Shown in pieces: positions 16,893 to 25,526 of a stretch of DNA of 51,242 nucleotides. Position numbers and translations under genes: made by a program. The notes under the pieces are model-generated. The model saw only the letters and a program-made list of their open reading frames with translations. It was not told the DNA's origin and made no database searches. The stretch is taken from positions 1 through 51,242 of the forward strand of contig CAYTTY010000029.1 of the NCBI GenBank assembly GCA_964440935.1. The letters are read 5' to 3'. The stretch comes from WJJR01 sp964440935 (GTDB lineage: Bacteria; Zixibacteria; MSB-5A5; WJJR01). Numbering within the stretch: position 1 is the first letter of the stretch; each line of letters starts with the position of its first letter.

Positions 16893-18743
16893 CTATCTTA
16901 GCAGGACAATCTTCACAACCTCGGTTGCTTCTCTTGTCCTAAGACGTGCAAAGTAGATCCCTGATGATAGTGGCCTCCCTTTGTGGTCACGCCCGCTCCA
17001 GGAGATGTGTCTTACAGATTTGGTAAGAGTATTCGACTCCCAGACGCGACGCCCAAGAATATCGAAGATCTCAAGCGTGCCATTTGTCAGGTGGTCTGAG
17101 ATGCTAAAGTCGAATGATGAAGCTGATGGATTCTCTGATGCGATCTTGAAGAGCTTCCCAGACGGCTCCCTTGACTCCGCATCTTCGTCATCAGAGACAG
17201 CAGTATTCACGTTCCAGTTCGTGCCGGCAAAGATGTACACGGCACCCCGATTGTCTTCGTCATCTATGGAGGTGTAAGTCCCCACTGAGAAGTCTTCAAA
17301 ACCATCACCATCGACATCACCCAAGCCCCACGTCTCTCGACCGAAATACGAAGACCCACGTGGCCAATCATCACCGAAGATCAACCAATCATAGTCACCA
17401 TCTGGAGCAGCGTCGGCGAAGTACACGAGGACATGCCCTCCATAGAGGTTGCTACCATCGGACTCATAGACAACGGCGAAATCTGGAAGTGAATCACCAC
17501 TAACGTCACCAAGGCGCGTGGCATAGTTTCCTTCCCCGTCAGGTCCCAACCCAAACCCTGAGAGTCGAAGATCAACTTCTCCATCAAAGGAGGGTCCGCC
17601 AAAGTAGACATATGACGGGACAATCTCATAACCACTAACGATCAGATCGTCATGACCGTCCAAATTGTAGTCACCGATATCGGCAACTGTCATGCCGAAG
17701 TAGTTTGTGGGCAGGTAACCGATGAGTGGGTGCGCCGCAGTATCAGGACTCACAAAGGTCAGGTCTGCCACAGTATCAATCTGTGGCCCCCCAAAGAAGA
17801 CGTCGACGCGCCCTGGAGGATCCTTTTCAACCAGATTTCTCGACCCTCGTCCCATGACAATGTCCGCATAGCCATCGCCGTTGAGATCCGGCATGATTGC
17901 GATCGCTTCCCCTACTGCTCTGGGTTGGTTTTGCCCCACCCAAAAGGTATCGCTAAAGATTAAATCGGGCGTTGAATCCAGTTGAGAACCACCCCAGAAG
18001 ACGTAGAGTCGCCCGTGCTCCTTTGGCTCGAACTCAAGATAGTGAGGGTCGCCAAGTGCGAAATCCGGCTCGCCATCTCCGTTGATGTCGTGTCCACTGG
18101 CGATGGCATTGCGGAAACCCAAGCCATCGAACTCCGGACGATAGATCACCAGCTCTCGCAGCGTGTCAAAAGCGGTGCCTGCGAAGTAGATCTCGATGCT
18201 GTCGGCGAGATTCCGACTGAATTGGAATAGATCGGGCTGTCCATCACCCGATATGTCGTTCAACAGGAAAAAATTTCCGGGATAGCCTGGTGTACACGTG
18301 GGCCAATACATATGCGGAGTGCGACTGATCAGCGTATCCCCCAGGTATACATGCCATCGACACTCATGCGGCACATACACCATGAAGTCGCTTCGTCCGT
18401 CGTTGTTGATATCACCCAGAGGACAGACTTTCTTACCGAAGTCTCCACCGTATTCGGTTCCCTCCAATCGGGCAATGAAACGAACCCGCTGGCTATTCGG
18501 GCCAAGGTCGTCCTGCCAGCCACGGCAATAAAACGAGTCGGAATTGGCGTCTGGATCGCAGCTGACGTTTTCGGCTTGTATTAGCTCAAATGGGGCGAAA
18601 AAAACGCAAAGCAATCCCACAACCCATATACTCAGGGGATAGAATCCGCTCTGTTTCAGATGCCATGAAGACTGTTTGATGGGACCTTGTCTCCTGAACT
18701 GCCAAGCTCGATGGAGATCTGGCGAGATCACCTGCAAATGCAT
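16893..18743 (-). CDS. Secreted FG-GAP/VCBS repeat beta-propeller protein with C-terminal sorting-type tail
   Basis: An integrin-alpha-like propeller. Calcium-binding loops of the form D-x-N-x-D-G recur: GDINNDGRSDFM, GHDINGDGEPDFALG, PDLNGDGYADIVMG, GDYNLDGHDDLIVSG, GDVSGDSLPDFAV and GDVDGDGFEDFSVG, roughly seven blades. The frame extends upstream to 18896, but the ATG at 18743 follows GGAGGAAGGG and places a hydrophobic export segment (YPLSIWVVGLLCVFFAPFEL) at about residues 35-55, so I use it (616 residues). The C-terminus carries a FlgD-Ig-like tail (FDILGRRVWESN ... HISWSGRDHKGRPLSSGIYF). It is the first gene of the three-gene secreted operon. FG-GAP propellers usually mediate adhesion or ligand binding. 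Confidence 0.8.
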   Translation of the reverse strand: MHLQVISPDLHRAWQFRRQGPIKQSSWHLKQSGFYPLSIWVVGLLCVFFAPFELIQAENVSCDPDANSDSFYCRGWQDDLGPNSQRVRFIARLEGTEYGGDFGKKVCPLGDINNDGRSDFMVYVPHECRWHVYLGDTLISRTPHMYWPTCTPGYPGNFFLLNDISGDGQPDLFQFSRNLADSIEIYFAGTAFDTLRELVIYRPEFDGLGFRNAIASGHDINGDGEPDFALGDPHYLEFEPKEHGRLYVFWGGSQLDSTPDLIFSDTFWVGQNQPRAVGEAIAIMPDLNGDGYADIVMGRGSRNLVEKDPPGRVDVFFGGPQIDTVADLTFVSPDTAAHPLIGYLPTNYFGMTVADIGDYNLDGHDDLIVSGYEIVPSYVYFGGPSFDGEVDLRLSGFGLGPDGEGNYATRLGDVSGDSLPDFAVVYESDGSNLYGGHVLVYFADAAPDGDYDWLIFGDDWPRGSSYFGRETWGLGDVDGDGFEDFSVGTYTSIDDEDNRGAVYIFAGTNWNVNTAVSDDEDAESREPSGKLFKIASENPSASSFDFSISDHLTNGTLEIFDILGRRVWESNTLTKSVRHISWSGRDHKGRPLSSGIYFARLRTREATEVVKIVLLR

Positions 18744-18845
18744 AGAACCCTTCCTCCGGCCACACTGGTCGCCAAGGGTGGCACTGCATTTCCGCCACTC
18801 CCATTTCCCCCGGCGTGACGGATACTTCGTTCTCTCGCCGATCCC

Positions 18846-18874
18846 ACAATGTGACGCCTCACTTGGCTTGTCAA
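18846..18874 (-). promoter_or_regulatory. Candidate promoter of the secreted-protein operon
   Basis: On the minus strand, TTGACA (plus positions 18869-18874) is a perfect -35. CATTGT (18846-18851) follows after 17 bp as a weak -10 (3 of 6). It lies about 100 bp upstream of the chosen start at 18743 and within the longer alternative frame to 18896, which supports the shorter start. Confidence 0.35.
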
Positions 18875-19197
18875 GCAATATTGGAGCAAATCTCACAGCG
18901 GACTTTCATCTACGATCTGACAGGATCGTGTAAACTCTTGGTCGTAGTGGCGCTCAATTATTATCACTGAGATTACACCTCAGAGTGGTGCATTCTTCCT
19001 CTCCCGCGCAGGATATAGCATCGGTAGGGGCTGGAGGCGCGAATTACCGGAAACTGCGTCTTGCTTACGGCCCAACAACTTTCGGCGACCGAGGAGTGCA
19101 AGCCGCCTACTGGAGGAATTTCGAGGACGGTTCGGTCCGGGGAGCCGGATGAAACCGTATTCGAATTTCAAAAACGTTAATGTGGATAATATTATAT
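18875..19197. other. Intergenic region, no gene seen
   Basis: 323 bp between the promoter of the FG-GAP operon and the end of the 921-residue gene. I see no credible coding frame, repeat or terminator. An imperfect inverted repeat CACTGAG ... CTCAGAGTG lies at about 18966-18988. Confidence 0.5.
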
Positions 19198-21918
19198 CTA
19201 CTTAATAATCACGAGCTTCCCCAACTGCTCGCCCAGCCGCGACGTGACACGCCAGATATAGATGCCCGAGACTGCGGCTTGCGCGTTGCGTGTCACGAGG
19301 TCCCAGGCGGCGCGCGACGAGTAGTCGCTCAACGTGGGGGGGCTTCCGGGCGCGCGTTGGTTGGGATTGACGTGTTCGATGGTGCGGACCAGATCGCCGT
19401 CGAGCGTGTAAATGGTGATTGTGGCGGTGTCGGGCAGATTGACAAACCAGATGCGCCGGTCCTGCTCATCGATGGGACTCTGCGTGCCAAACTTCTGCGG
19501 CGCTTCGAATCCCTGCTCGAAGTAACTGGTCGGCCGACCGTCGCGCCCTTCAAAGCGGATCTTGTATGGATTCGGAAAGACACTGACCCGGAGTCCGCTG
19601 TCGGCTACGACATCGGAATTGTAAATCGGAATCGCATAATCGAAACAGCCCAACGCCCCCGGGCCACCGCCCGATTCGGCCGGTTCCAGACGCTGCTTCG
19701 GATTCCCGTAATCCCACGAGGTGACCGATACGTACTGTCCGAGCGACGGATTCATATTGGTCAACGTCGCCTCGTAGTAGCCGAAGGTCAGCGTGTCGCC
19801 GAAAGCGTCGACGACAGTGCTGTCACCGAGCTTCTGAATCATGTTGGTGACCGCGTCGCCGAATTCGTCGACATACTCATTCGCCTGATTGTACCCCTCG
19901 GGGGCAAAGTACAAGCACTGCGTGCCAATGAACATCCCGTTACCGTCAAACACCGAATCCTGGTAACATCCGCTTTGGTCGGGATTGTGCTTCGGCAAAA
20001 GATATTGCTCCGCATCAAACCCTTCGCCAAATCGCGCTTCCAATTCCTCGGGCAGTAGCGGGAACCCCTCGCGGACAAAACTGTCGGACGTGGTATCGTA
20101 GACATAAATGTTGTAGTCGACACGATCCCAACTCGCCGCTAATGAGTACTGGTCGGCGGTGTTGGTACGCGCGACATACACGCGGTACTGTTCAAAATCG
20201 GGCTGACGCGTCAGCGGATCCGGTGTGGTTTCCGGGAGCCGTCCCGACCACCGCACGACCAACTCCGTAGGACGCGATTCGATGTCCACTTCGGGACACG
20301 GGGGCGGCTCCGGTCCGGCAAAGTCAGGCGCGCCGCCGCCAATGTTTGGCGGCCCAATCGATCGTGGATGTCCCGGACCGGGCGGAGGTCCCAGGTCACC
20401 GGTGTAATACACGGTGTCGCATCCGTATTTAATGTCGTTGACCGTGCTGTCGCAGTTGACGAGATGGTACTCACCGCGATACCCGTCGCCGTCGCTGTCG
20501 AAGCCCGGCGCATCATAGATCCAGCTCGCCCACGTCGCAGAGAACACCAGATCGCTGAAATCCAAGCTTGCCAGTGTCTTGCTCGGTTCCTGGCAGCTAA
20601 ACTGCAATTGGGGATCGGTATGGAAGTTCAGACCGCCCATCATCGCGACAACGAATGGTATGGAGTCACCGGGCATCAGTGGGTCAACGGTCGGTCCGAC
20701 AGACAGCACCTGGCGCGTATCCAGTCCGTTGGCAATGTCGCAGCCGCCGCCGGGCGCCTTGCGCCAACCCTCTTCGGTGAAATCAAGCGCCGTGAACAAC
20801 TGTCCGTAGTCGCGTTCGCCGTTGGTCATCACGTAGTACATGTTGCGATCCCCTTCGGGACCGCCCAAACCGCCGCCAACCCCTGGCGTGCGCGAATTAG
20901 TACGGCTCGGTCCCCAGTTCAGCGAAGAGGTCGCTGCTAAAAGCCACCAGTTGAACGAAAGATCGTCGACGGGCGGTGCATGGATGACACGGATGCCAAC
21001 CACGCCGCGGGGTGAGAGCCGCGGAAAACTCTGGGCAATCGGATCACCGTCGTTATCGGCCACCCAGGCGATGTTCAAGAAGTCAGACATGTCGTCGGAG
21101 ACCAAACTCGGCGCATCGAGCAGGAATCCGGAGATGTCATCCTGTGCCCCGTCAAAACCGGCCGTGACATCATCGTTGTACACGTCGGCGTCCATGAACA
21201 TCCCAAAGGCGATCTTCGAAAGGGGTCGTGTTCCGATGTTGCGCACCCAGTACTCGATGAGGACAAACTGGCGCGAAAAGAGATCCGACCACGCGTACGA
21301 CTTCTGGCTGATCTCCACGTTCAGCGGCTTGTGCAAACGCGCATCAAGTTGATCGACATAGTTCGTTCTGAAGGTATCCGACAACACCGCATGGTATTGC
21401 TGGTGCGCGACTGCATTCGGATCATAGTATGGCGATGTGCGCTGTGAGGAGACTTCCGTGACGGTGTCATAGCTATTCCACTCAGCGATCTCGGTGCTGT
21501 TTTCGAGCATCTGTACCGTGACCAGTGTATCGGTACCGGCGATCCCGCCCAACCAAAGGCTGCCGGCGTACATGTATTCGTTGCGAGTGCCGGCGGGAAA
21601 CTGAAACCCCGGTGAGTAATCGATTCCCAGAGGCATCTTGTCTTTAAGCGGAAGCGGATTAGAGGTACCACCGATCCCGAACAATCCAAAATTGGTCAAT
21701 GTGGCCCACACCTGCCCGACCGAATGAAGACGGTATTCAAAGACAGGAAATGCCGTCGTGGGCTTGGCGTGGCGAGTGTAAGGCACGGCCCGCTTATGCG
21801 CCGATTCGAGTGGACGGGCGCCGCCCCTTTCAGACCCCACCATGGTCAGTGCCGCAACAGCACAGATAATCACCAGCAGCAACCGCTGCAAAACCCAACG
21901 ACCTGTTATGTCTCGCAT
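19198..21918 (-). CDS. Large secreted protein of unknown function with C-terminal sorting-type module
   Basis: About 906 residues from the ATG at 21918, which follows GGAGG and directly precedes a signal peptide (LQRLLLVIICAVAALTMVG). The frame can be opened to 21963, but the upstream codons add an unlikely polar leader. The body is rich in Asp, Gly, Tyr and Trp, with a Pro/Gly-rich linker (residues about 515-545) and a fibronectin-like region after it (VEIDSRPTELVVRWSG reads here as VDIESRPTELVVRWSG). Near the C-terminus are VFPNPYKIRFEG, TITIYTLDGDLVRTIEH and a terminal SGIYIWRVTSRLGEQLGKLV strand, a variant of the FCB-type sorting/FlgD-Ig module. It stands alone on the minus strand. Its role is not known; cell-surface or secreted localisation is well supported. 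Confidence 0.75.
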   Translation of the reverse strand: MRDITGRWVLQRLLLVIICAVAALTMVGSERGGARPLESAHKRAVPYTRHAKPTTAFPVFEYRLHSVGQVWATLTNFGLFGIGGTSNPLPLKDKMPLGIDYSPGFQFPAGTRNEYMYAGSLWLGGIAGTDTLVTVQMLENSTEIAEWNSYDTVTEVSSQRTSPYYDPNAVAHQQYHAVLSDTFRTNYVDQLDARLHKPLNVEISQKSYAWSDLFSRQFVLIEYWVRNIGTRPLSKIAFGMFMDADVYNDDVTAGFDGAQDDISGFLLDAPSLVSDDMSDFLNIAWVADNDGDPIAQSFPRLSPRGVVGIRVIHAPPVDDLSFNWWLLAATSSLNWGPSRTNSRTPGVGGGLGGPEGDRNMYYVMTNGERDYGQLFTALDFTEEGWRKAPGGGCDIANGLDTRQVLSVGPTVDPLMPGDSIPFVVAMMGGLNFHTDPQLQFSCQEPSKTLASLDFSDLVFSATWASWIYDAPGFDSDGDGYRGEYHLVNCDSTVNDIKYGCDTVYYTGDLGPPPGPGHPRSIGPPNIGGGAPDFAGPEPPPCPEVDIESRPTELVVRWSGRLPETTPDPLTRQPDFEQYRVYVARTNTADQYSLAASWDRVDYNIYVYDTTSDSFVREGFPLLPEELEARFGEGFDAEQYLLPKHNPDQSGCYQDSVFDGNGMFIGTQCLYFAPEGYNQANEYVDEFGDAVTNMIQKLGDSTVVDAFGDTLTFGYYEATLTNMNPSLGQYVSVTSWDYGNPKQRLEPAESGGGPGALGCFDYAIPIYNSDVVADSGLRVSVFPNPYKIRFEGRDGRPTSYFEQGFEAPQKFGTQSPIDEQDRRIWFVNLPDTATITIYTLDGDLVRTIEHVNPNQRAPGSPPTLSDYSSRAAWDLVTRNAQAAVSGIYIWRVTSRLGEQLGKLVIIK

Positions 21919-22032
21919 CACGTCCTCCGTGCGACTCTCCTGCCTAACAGAGGAATAATGCATTTGCTGAAGAAAGAAAAGGGGTGAGGAACAAATGGTG
22001 CGGACGTCGGGTGTGGGCTTCAGAGCCTCAAG

Positions 22033-22266
22033 GTGACACTGGGCTGTTTGGCCTTGGATGACGCTCAGGTTAGATTAGCTTACCTGCCAGAAGAAGGCAG
22101 GCTCTACGGCATCACTGGACGATTGGGAGTTGTGGGGACGACGTTCGATCAGATGATTCGGGCGGCTCGTTCGGGGAAAAGAATATCGTTAAATGTAGCA
22201 AAGCTGGGTGATTATCGAAGGAAACGGGAATCGACCGAACGAATGTCACTCGCGTTAGCCTCGTAA
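22033..22266 (+). CDS. Possible small protein, doubtful
   Basis: A 77-codon open frame (it contains LAYLPEEGRLYGITGRLGVV). It has no clear ribosome binding site, no recognised family and no operon context. It lies in the 815-bp region between the divergent secreted-protein gene and the suf operon, next to a decayed gene, so it may itself be a remnant or chance frame. Confidence 0.2.
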   Translation: MTLGCLALDDAQVRLAYLPEEGRLYGITGRLGVVGTTFDQMIRAARSGKRISLNVAKLGDYRRKRESTERMSLALAS

Positions 22267-22344
22267 AATTACTCGATGACGACAGAGACTAGCTCCGCGT
22301 ACACGATCTTACCATCCGGAACAAAGACTCAAAGAAAGCACAGC

Positions 22345-22600
22345 ACAATGCGTCCGCTCGTCCGGTCGCAAGACGCCGCAAAGCTACGACGTCTATCGGG
22401 AGCTCGTCGAAACTTGCTCAGCGGAGATTGTCGCCAACGTCGCGCTGTGCTTGATCAATCAAACCAACTATCTCCTCGGTCAACAACTCTGACGGTTGGA
22501 AAGTGACTTCCTCGAACAAGGTGGTCTCCGCGAACTCATGACCCGGACGCGTTTGGAGTTCCACGCTCAAAGCAAGCCGAGATCGTCGGGTAAATCATGA
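22345..22600 (+). pseudogene. Remnant of a four-helix-bundle suffix-domain protein
   Basis: In the frame of position 22382 the translation reads SYDVYRELVETCSAEIVANV, then ALCLINQTNYLLGQQL, a TGA (22490-22492), then RLESDFLEQGGLRELMTRTR up to a TGA ending at 22600. The pattern (helix with Y-x-x-Y-R-x-L, CLINQTNYLL, then LExxFLEQGGLRExMTRxR) is that of the four-helix-bundle suffix-domain family. The internal stop can be explained by CGA to TGA. The 5' part is not recognisable, so this is a decayed copy. Confidence 0.55.
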
Positions 22601-22658
22601 CATTAACGCGTTAGCAATCACCAACTTACGACGTCGTGTCACAATCTCCCGAAATCCC

Positions 22659-22687
22659 TCCACAAAAAGTACACTTTTTCGTATACT
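22659..22687 (+). promoter_or_regulatory. Candidate suf operon promoter with Rrf2-type operator
   Basis: TATACT (22682-22687) is a good -10, with TCCACA (22659-22664) 17 bp upstream as a 4-of-6 -35. An inverted repeat AGTACAC-TTTTTC-GTATACT (22668-22687, 6 of 7 bases paired) covers the spacer and -10, where a repressor would block RNA polymerase. It is 47 bp before the regulator's ATG, so autorepression by the encoded Rrf2 protein is likely (inference). Confidence 0.5.
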
Positions 22688-22733
22688 ATTGAGCGCGCAG
22701 GGCTGCAAAAACCTGCGCAAATGGTGTAACGAC

Positions 22734-23258
22734 ATGAAAATCAGTGCCTTAGAAGAATATGGATTACGCTGCATGCTGCAACTGGCGCGGGCCAAAGACG
22801 GCAAGTCGTTGACAATCAACGAAATCGCCGAAGAAGAAGGCCTGACCGTTGCCAATGCCCGCAAACTTCTGATGGTTCTCCGCGAGGCGGACCTGATCGA
22901 GAGTGTTCGCGGTCGTCTCGGTGGGTATGTCCTGAAGGGCGATCCGAAAGAAATCACCCTGGGCCGCATCATCGATGCGCTCGGCGGACGGATGTTCGAC
23001 GATGAGTTCTGCGGGCGGTTCACCGGCGATGTGAATCTCTGCGTGAACTCGGGAGCCTGTTCGGTGCGCTCTCTATGGGGTGTGCTTGACAGTATGGTGT
23101 CCGGCGTGCTGCATCGTATTCGGCTGTCTGATCTCATCGGCGAAGAACAATCAGTCGGTGTGTCGATTCGCGATCACCTGGTGGCCACGATGGACGAGTT
23201 GTTGGCTGTCAATGAACGCGCGCGTCAGCCGCAAGCGTTGCCGGTGATCGAAGCATAG
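22734..23258 (+). CDS. Rrf2-family transcriptional regulator with three conserved Cys (SufR/IscR-like)
   Basis: About 174 residues from the ATG at 22734 (family-typical start MKISALEEYGLRCMLQLA). An earlier TTG at 22689 lies inside the promoter region and was rejected. The winged-helix domain reads LTINEIAEEEGLTVANARKLL followed by the wing SVRGRLGGYVL. Three Cys in EFCGRFTGDVNLCVNSGACS (C-x10-C-x5-C) are placed like the Fe-S ligands of IscR/SufR proteins. It is first in the suf operon, 43 bp before sufC, and probably senses Fe-S status and represses the operon when the cluster is present. Ribosome binding site is weak (GGTG). Confidence 0.85.
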   Translation: MKISALEEYGLRCMLQLARAKDGKSLTINEIAEEEGLTVANARKLLMVLREADLIESVRGRLGGYVLKGDPKEITLGRIIDALGGRMFDDEFCGRFTGDVNLCVNSGACSVRSLWGVLDSMVSGVLHRIRLSDLIGEEQSVGVSIRDHLVATMDELLAVNERARQPQALPVIEA

Positions 23259-23301
23259 AGGATTTGAGATAACGTTTACGATAAAAGGAGAGTATCAGGC
23301 A

Positions 23302-24078
23302 ATGAGTGACAACAATGTTCCATTTCGCTGTGAAAATGTCCACGTTGCGATTGAGGGCAAAGAAGTCGTCAAGGGCGTCTCGCTGACAATCAAGGGCGGT
23401 GAGATTCACGCCCTGATGGGCCCCAACGGTTCCGGCAAGAGCACCTTCACCAATGCGTTGATGGGCCACCCATCATACGAGTTGACCGAAGGCAACATCT
23501 GGGTCAACGGTGAAGATGTCACCGAACTCGAACCGCACGAGCGCGCGCGCAAGGGCATGTTTTTGGCGTTTCAGTATCCGATGGCCATTCCCGGCGTGAC
23601 GGTGGCCAACTTCCTGCGCGCGGCGGTCAAAGCCAATACCGGCGGTGACGATGCGGTGATGAAGGGCTTTCGCAAGCAACTGCTCGCAGAGTTCGAACGG
23701 CTCGAAGTCGACCAGTCGTTCGCCACGCGCTATGTCAACGAAGGGTTCTCCGGCGGTGAAAAGAAACGTCTGGAGATTCTGCAGATGCTGATGCTGAAAC
23801 CAACGATTGCATTGCTCGATGAGACCGACTCGGGACTCGACATCGACGCACTGCGCATCGTGTCGGCCGGCGTGAATCATCTGAAAGGCGACACAGTCGG
23901 CATGCTGCTGGTGACACACTATCAGCGCATTCTCAATTTCGTGGAGCCCGATCGTGTGCACGTGTTCATGGACGGACAGATTGCCCGCTCGGGCGGCCCG
24001 GAGCTGGCCCACGAACTCGAGGCCAAGGGCTACGAAGATATGGACAAGAACGCTAACGAGACTGTCGAGGTAGGTTAA
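23302..24078 (+). CDS. sufC: SufC, ABC-type ATPase of the SufBCD Fe-S scaffold
   Basis: 258 residues. SufC drives conformational change in the SufBCD complex in the cytosol during Fe-S cluster assembly. It has Walker A GPNGSGKST (about residue 40), the SufC-type signature FSGGEKKRLEILQM (about 150) and Walker B LLDETDSGLDIDALRIV. A strong ribosome binding site (AAAGGAGAG) precedes the ATG. Only 2 bp separate it from sufB. Full length, no odd features. Confidence 0.95.
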   Translation: MSDNNVPFRCENVHVAIEGKEVVKGVSLTIKGGEIHALMGPNGSGKSTFTNALMGHPSYELTEGNIWVNGEDVTELEPHERARKGMFLAFQYPMAIPGVTVANFLRAAVKANTGGDDAVMKGFRKQLLAEFERLEVDQSFATRYVNEGFSGGEKKRLEILQMLMLKPTIALLDETDSGLDIDALRIVSAGVNHLKGDTVGMLLVTHYQRILNFVEPDRVHVFMDGQIARSGGPELAHELEAKGYEDMDKNANETVEVG

Positions 24079-24080
24079 TT

Positions 24081-25526
24081 ATGACGGAGAAACTGACACC
24101 AACACCGGAAAAGAAACAGGTCATGGACCTGGATATCCGGGATGATTATAAGGCCCGGTACGGCTTCGCGGACCCGGAGCAGTTCTTCCAGCGCGCTCCC
24201 AAGGGGTTGAATCACGAAGTCGTGGAGATGATTTCGAAACTGAAGAATGAGCCCGACTGGATGAAGGAGTTTCGCCACCAGGCATTGGATGCGTTTCTGG
24301 CGAAGCCGATGCCGCAGTGGGGCAACGTGGATCTGTTGAATTCGATCCAATTTGACGACATCCACTACTATTTGAAGTCGACCGAAAAGACCGAGAACTC
24401 GTGGGACGATGTGCCCGATTACATCAAGCGCACGTTCGACAAGCTCGGTATTCCCGAAGCCGAACAAAAGTTTTTGGGGGGTGTCTCGGCGCAGTACGAA
24501 TCCGAAGTGGTGTACCACTCGATGCGCGAAGATCTCGAGAAACAGGGCGTGATCTTTAAGGACATGGACACCGGCCTGCGTGAACACGAAGACCTTGTGC
24601 GCAAGTACTTCGCAACCGTGATTCCACCGTCGGACAACAAGTTTGCGGCGCTCAACAGCGCGGTTTGGTCAGGCGGATCGTTCATTTACATCCCTCCCGA
24701 CACCGAGGTGACGGTCCCGCTGCAGGCGTATTTCCGCATCAACGCCAAGAACATGGGGCAGTTTGAGCGGACGCTGATTATTGCCGACAAGGGTGCACGC
24801 GTGCATTACATCGAGGGTTGCACCGCACCGGTCTACTCCACCGATTCGCTGCACTCGGCGGTGGTTGAGCTGGTCGCGCTGGAAAGATCATACATTCGCT
24901 ACACGACCATTCAAAACTGGTCGAACAACGTGTACAACCTTGTCACCAAGCGCGGCATGGCACGGGAAGACGCTACGGTCGAATGGGTCGATGCGAATCT
25001 GGGCTCGAAACTCACGATGAAATTCCCGTGCGTCTATCTGATGGGCGAACGCTCGAAGGCGGAAATCCTGTCGGTGGCGTTTGCCGGTGATGGGCAGCAC
25101 CAGGACGCCGGCGCCAAGGTTATTCATGCGGCGCCGAACACGACCTCGCGGATCACGTCGAAGTCGATCTCGAAGGGCGGCGGACGCGCATCGTATCGCG
25201 GCCTTGTGAAAGCGTATCCGAACGCCGAGAATTGCAAGGTCTCGGTTGAGTGCGATGCGCTCTTGCTCGATGAGAATTCACGGTCGGACACCTATCCGAC
25301 GATGGAAATCGCCAGCGAAGACGTGAGCATCGAACACGAAGCCCGCGTCAGTAAGATCGCCGAAGAGCAGATCTTCTATTTGCAGAGCCGCGGACTGAGC
25401 GAAGACGAAGCACGCATGCTGATCGTTAACGGCTTCTTCGAACCGTTCGTGAAGGAACTGCCGATGGAGTACGCTGTCGAAATGAACCGCCTCATCGAAC
25501 TCGAAATGGAGGGGTCGGTCGGATAA
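24081..25526 (+). CDS. sufB: SufB, Fe-S cluster scaffold subunit
   Basis: 481 residues. SufB receives sulfur from SufS/SufU and builds the nascent cluster on SufBCD. The beta-helix core is recognisable (WSGGSFIYIPPDTEVTVPLQ, HYIEGCTAPVYSTDSLHSAV). The C-terminal region SIEHEARVSKIAEEQIFYLQ followed by GLSEDEARMLIVNGFFEPF carries the conserved Glu and His. It is the type found in Gram-positives and cyanobacteria, where the E. coli Cys405 position is a hydrophobic residue (TMEIAS here). The stop codon overlaps the sufD start. Confidence 0.95.
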   Translation: MTEKLTPTPEKKQVMDLDIRDDYKARYGFADPEQFFQRAPKGLNHEVVEMISKLKNEPDWMKEFRHQALDAFLAKPMPQWGNVDLLNSIQFDDIHYYLKSTEKTENSWDDVPDYIKRTFDKLGIPEAEQKFLGGVSAQYESEVVYHSMREDLEKQGVIFKDMDTGLREHEDLVRKYFATVIPPSDNKFAALNSAVWSGGSFIYIPPDTEVTVPLQAYFRINAKNMGQFERTLIIADKGARVHYIEGCTAPVYSTDSLHSAVVELVALERSYIRYTTIQNWSNNVYNLVTKRGMAREDATVEWVDANLGSKLTMKFPCVYLMGERSKAEILSVAFAGDGQHQDAGAKVIHAAPNTTSRITSKSISKGGGRASYRGLVKAYPNAENCKVSVECDALLLDENSRSDTYPTMEIASEDVSIEHEARVSKIAEEQIFYLQSRGLSEDEARMLIVNGFFEPFVKELPMEYAVEMNRLIELEMEGSVG

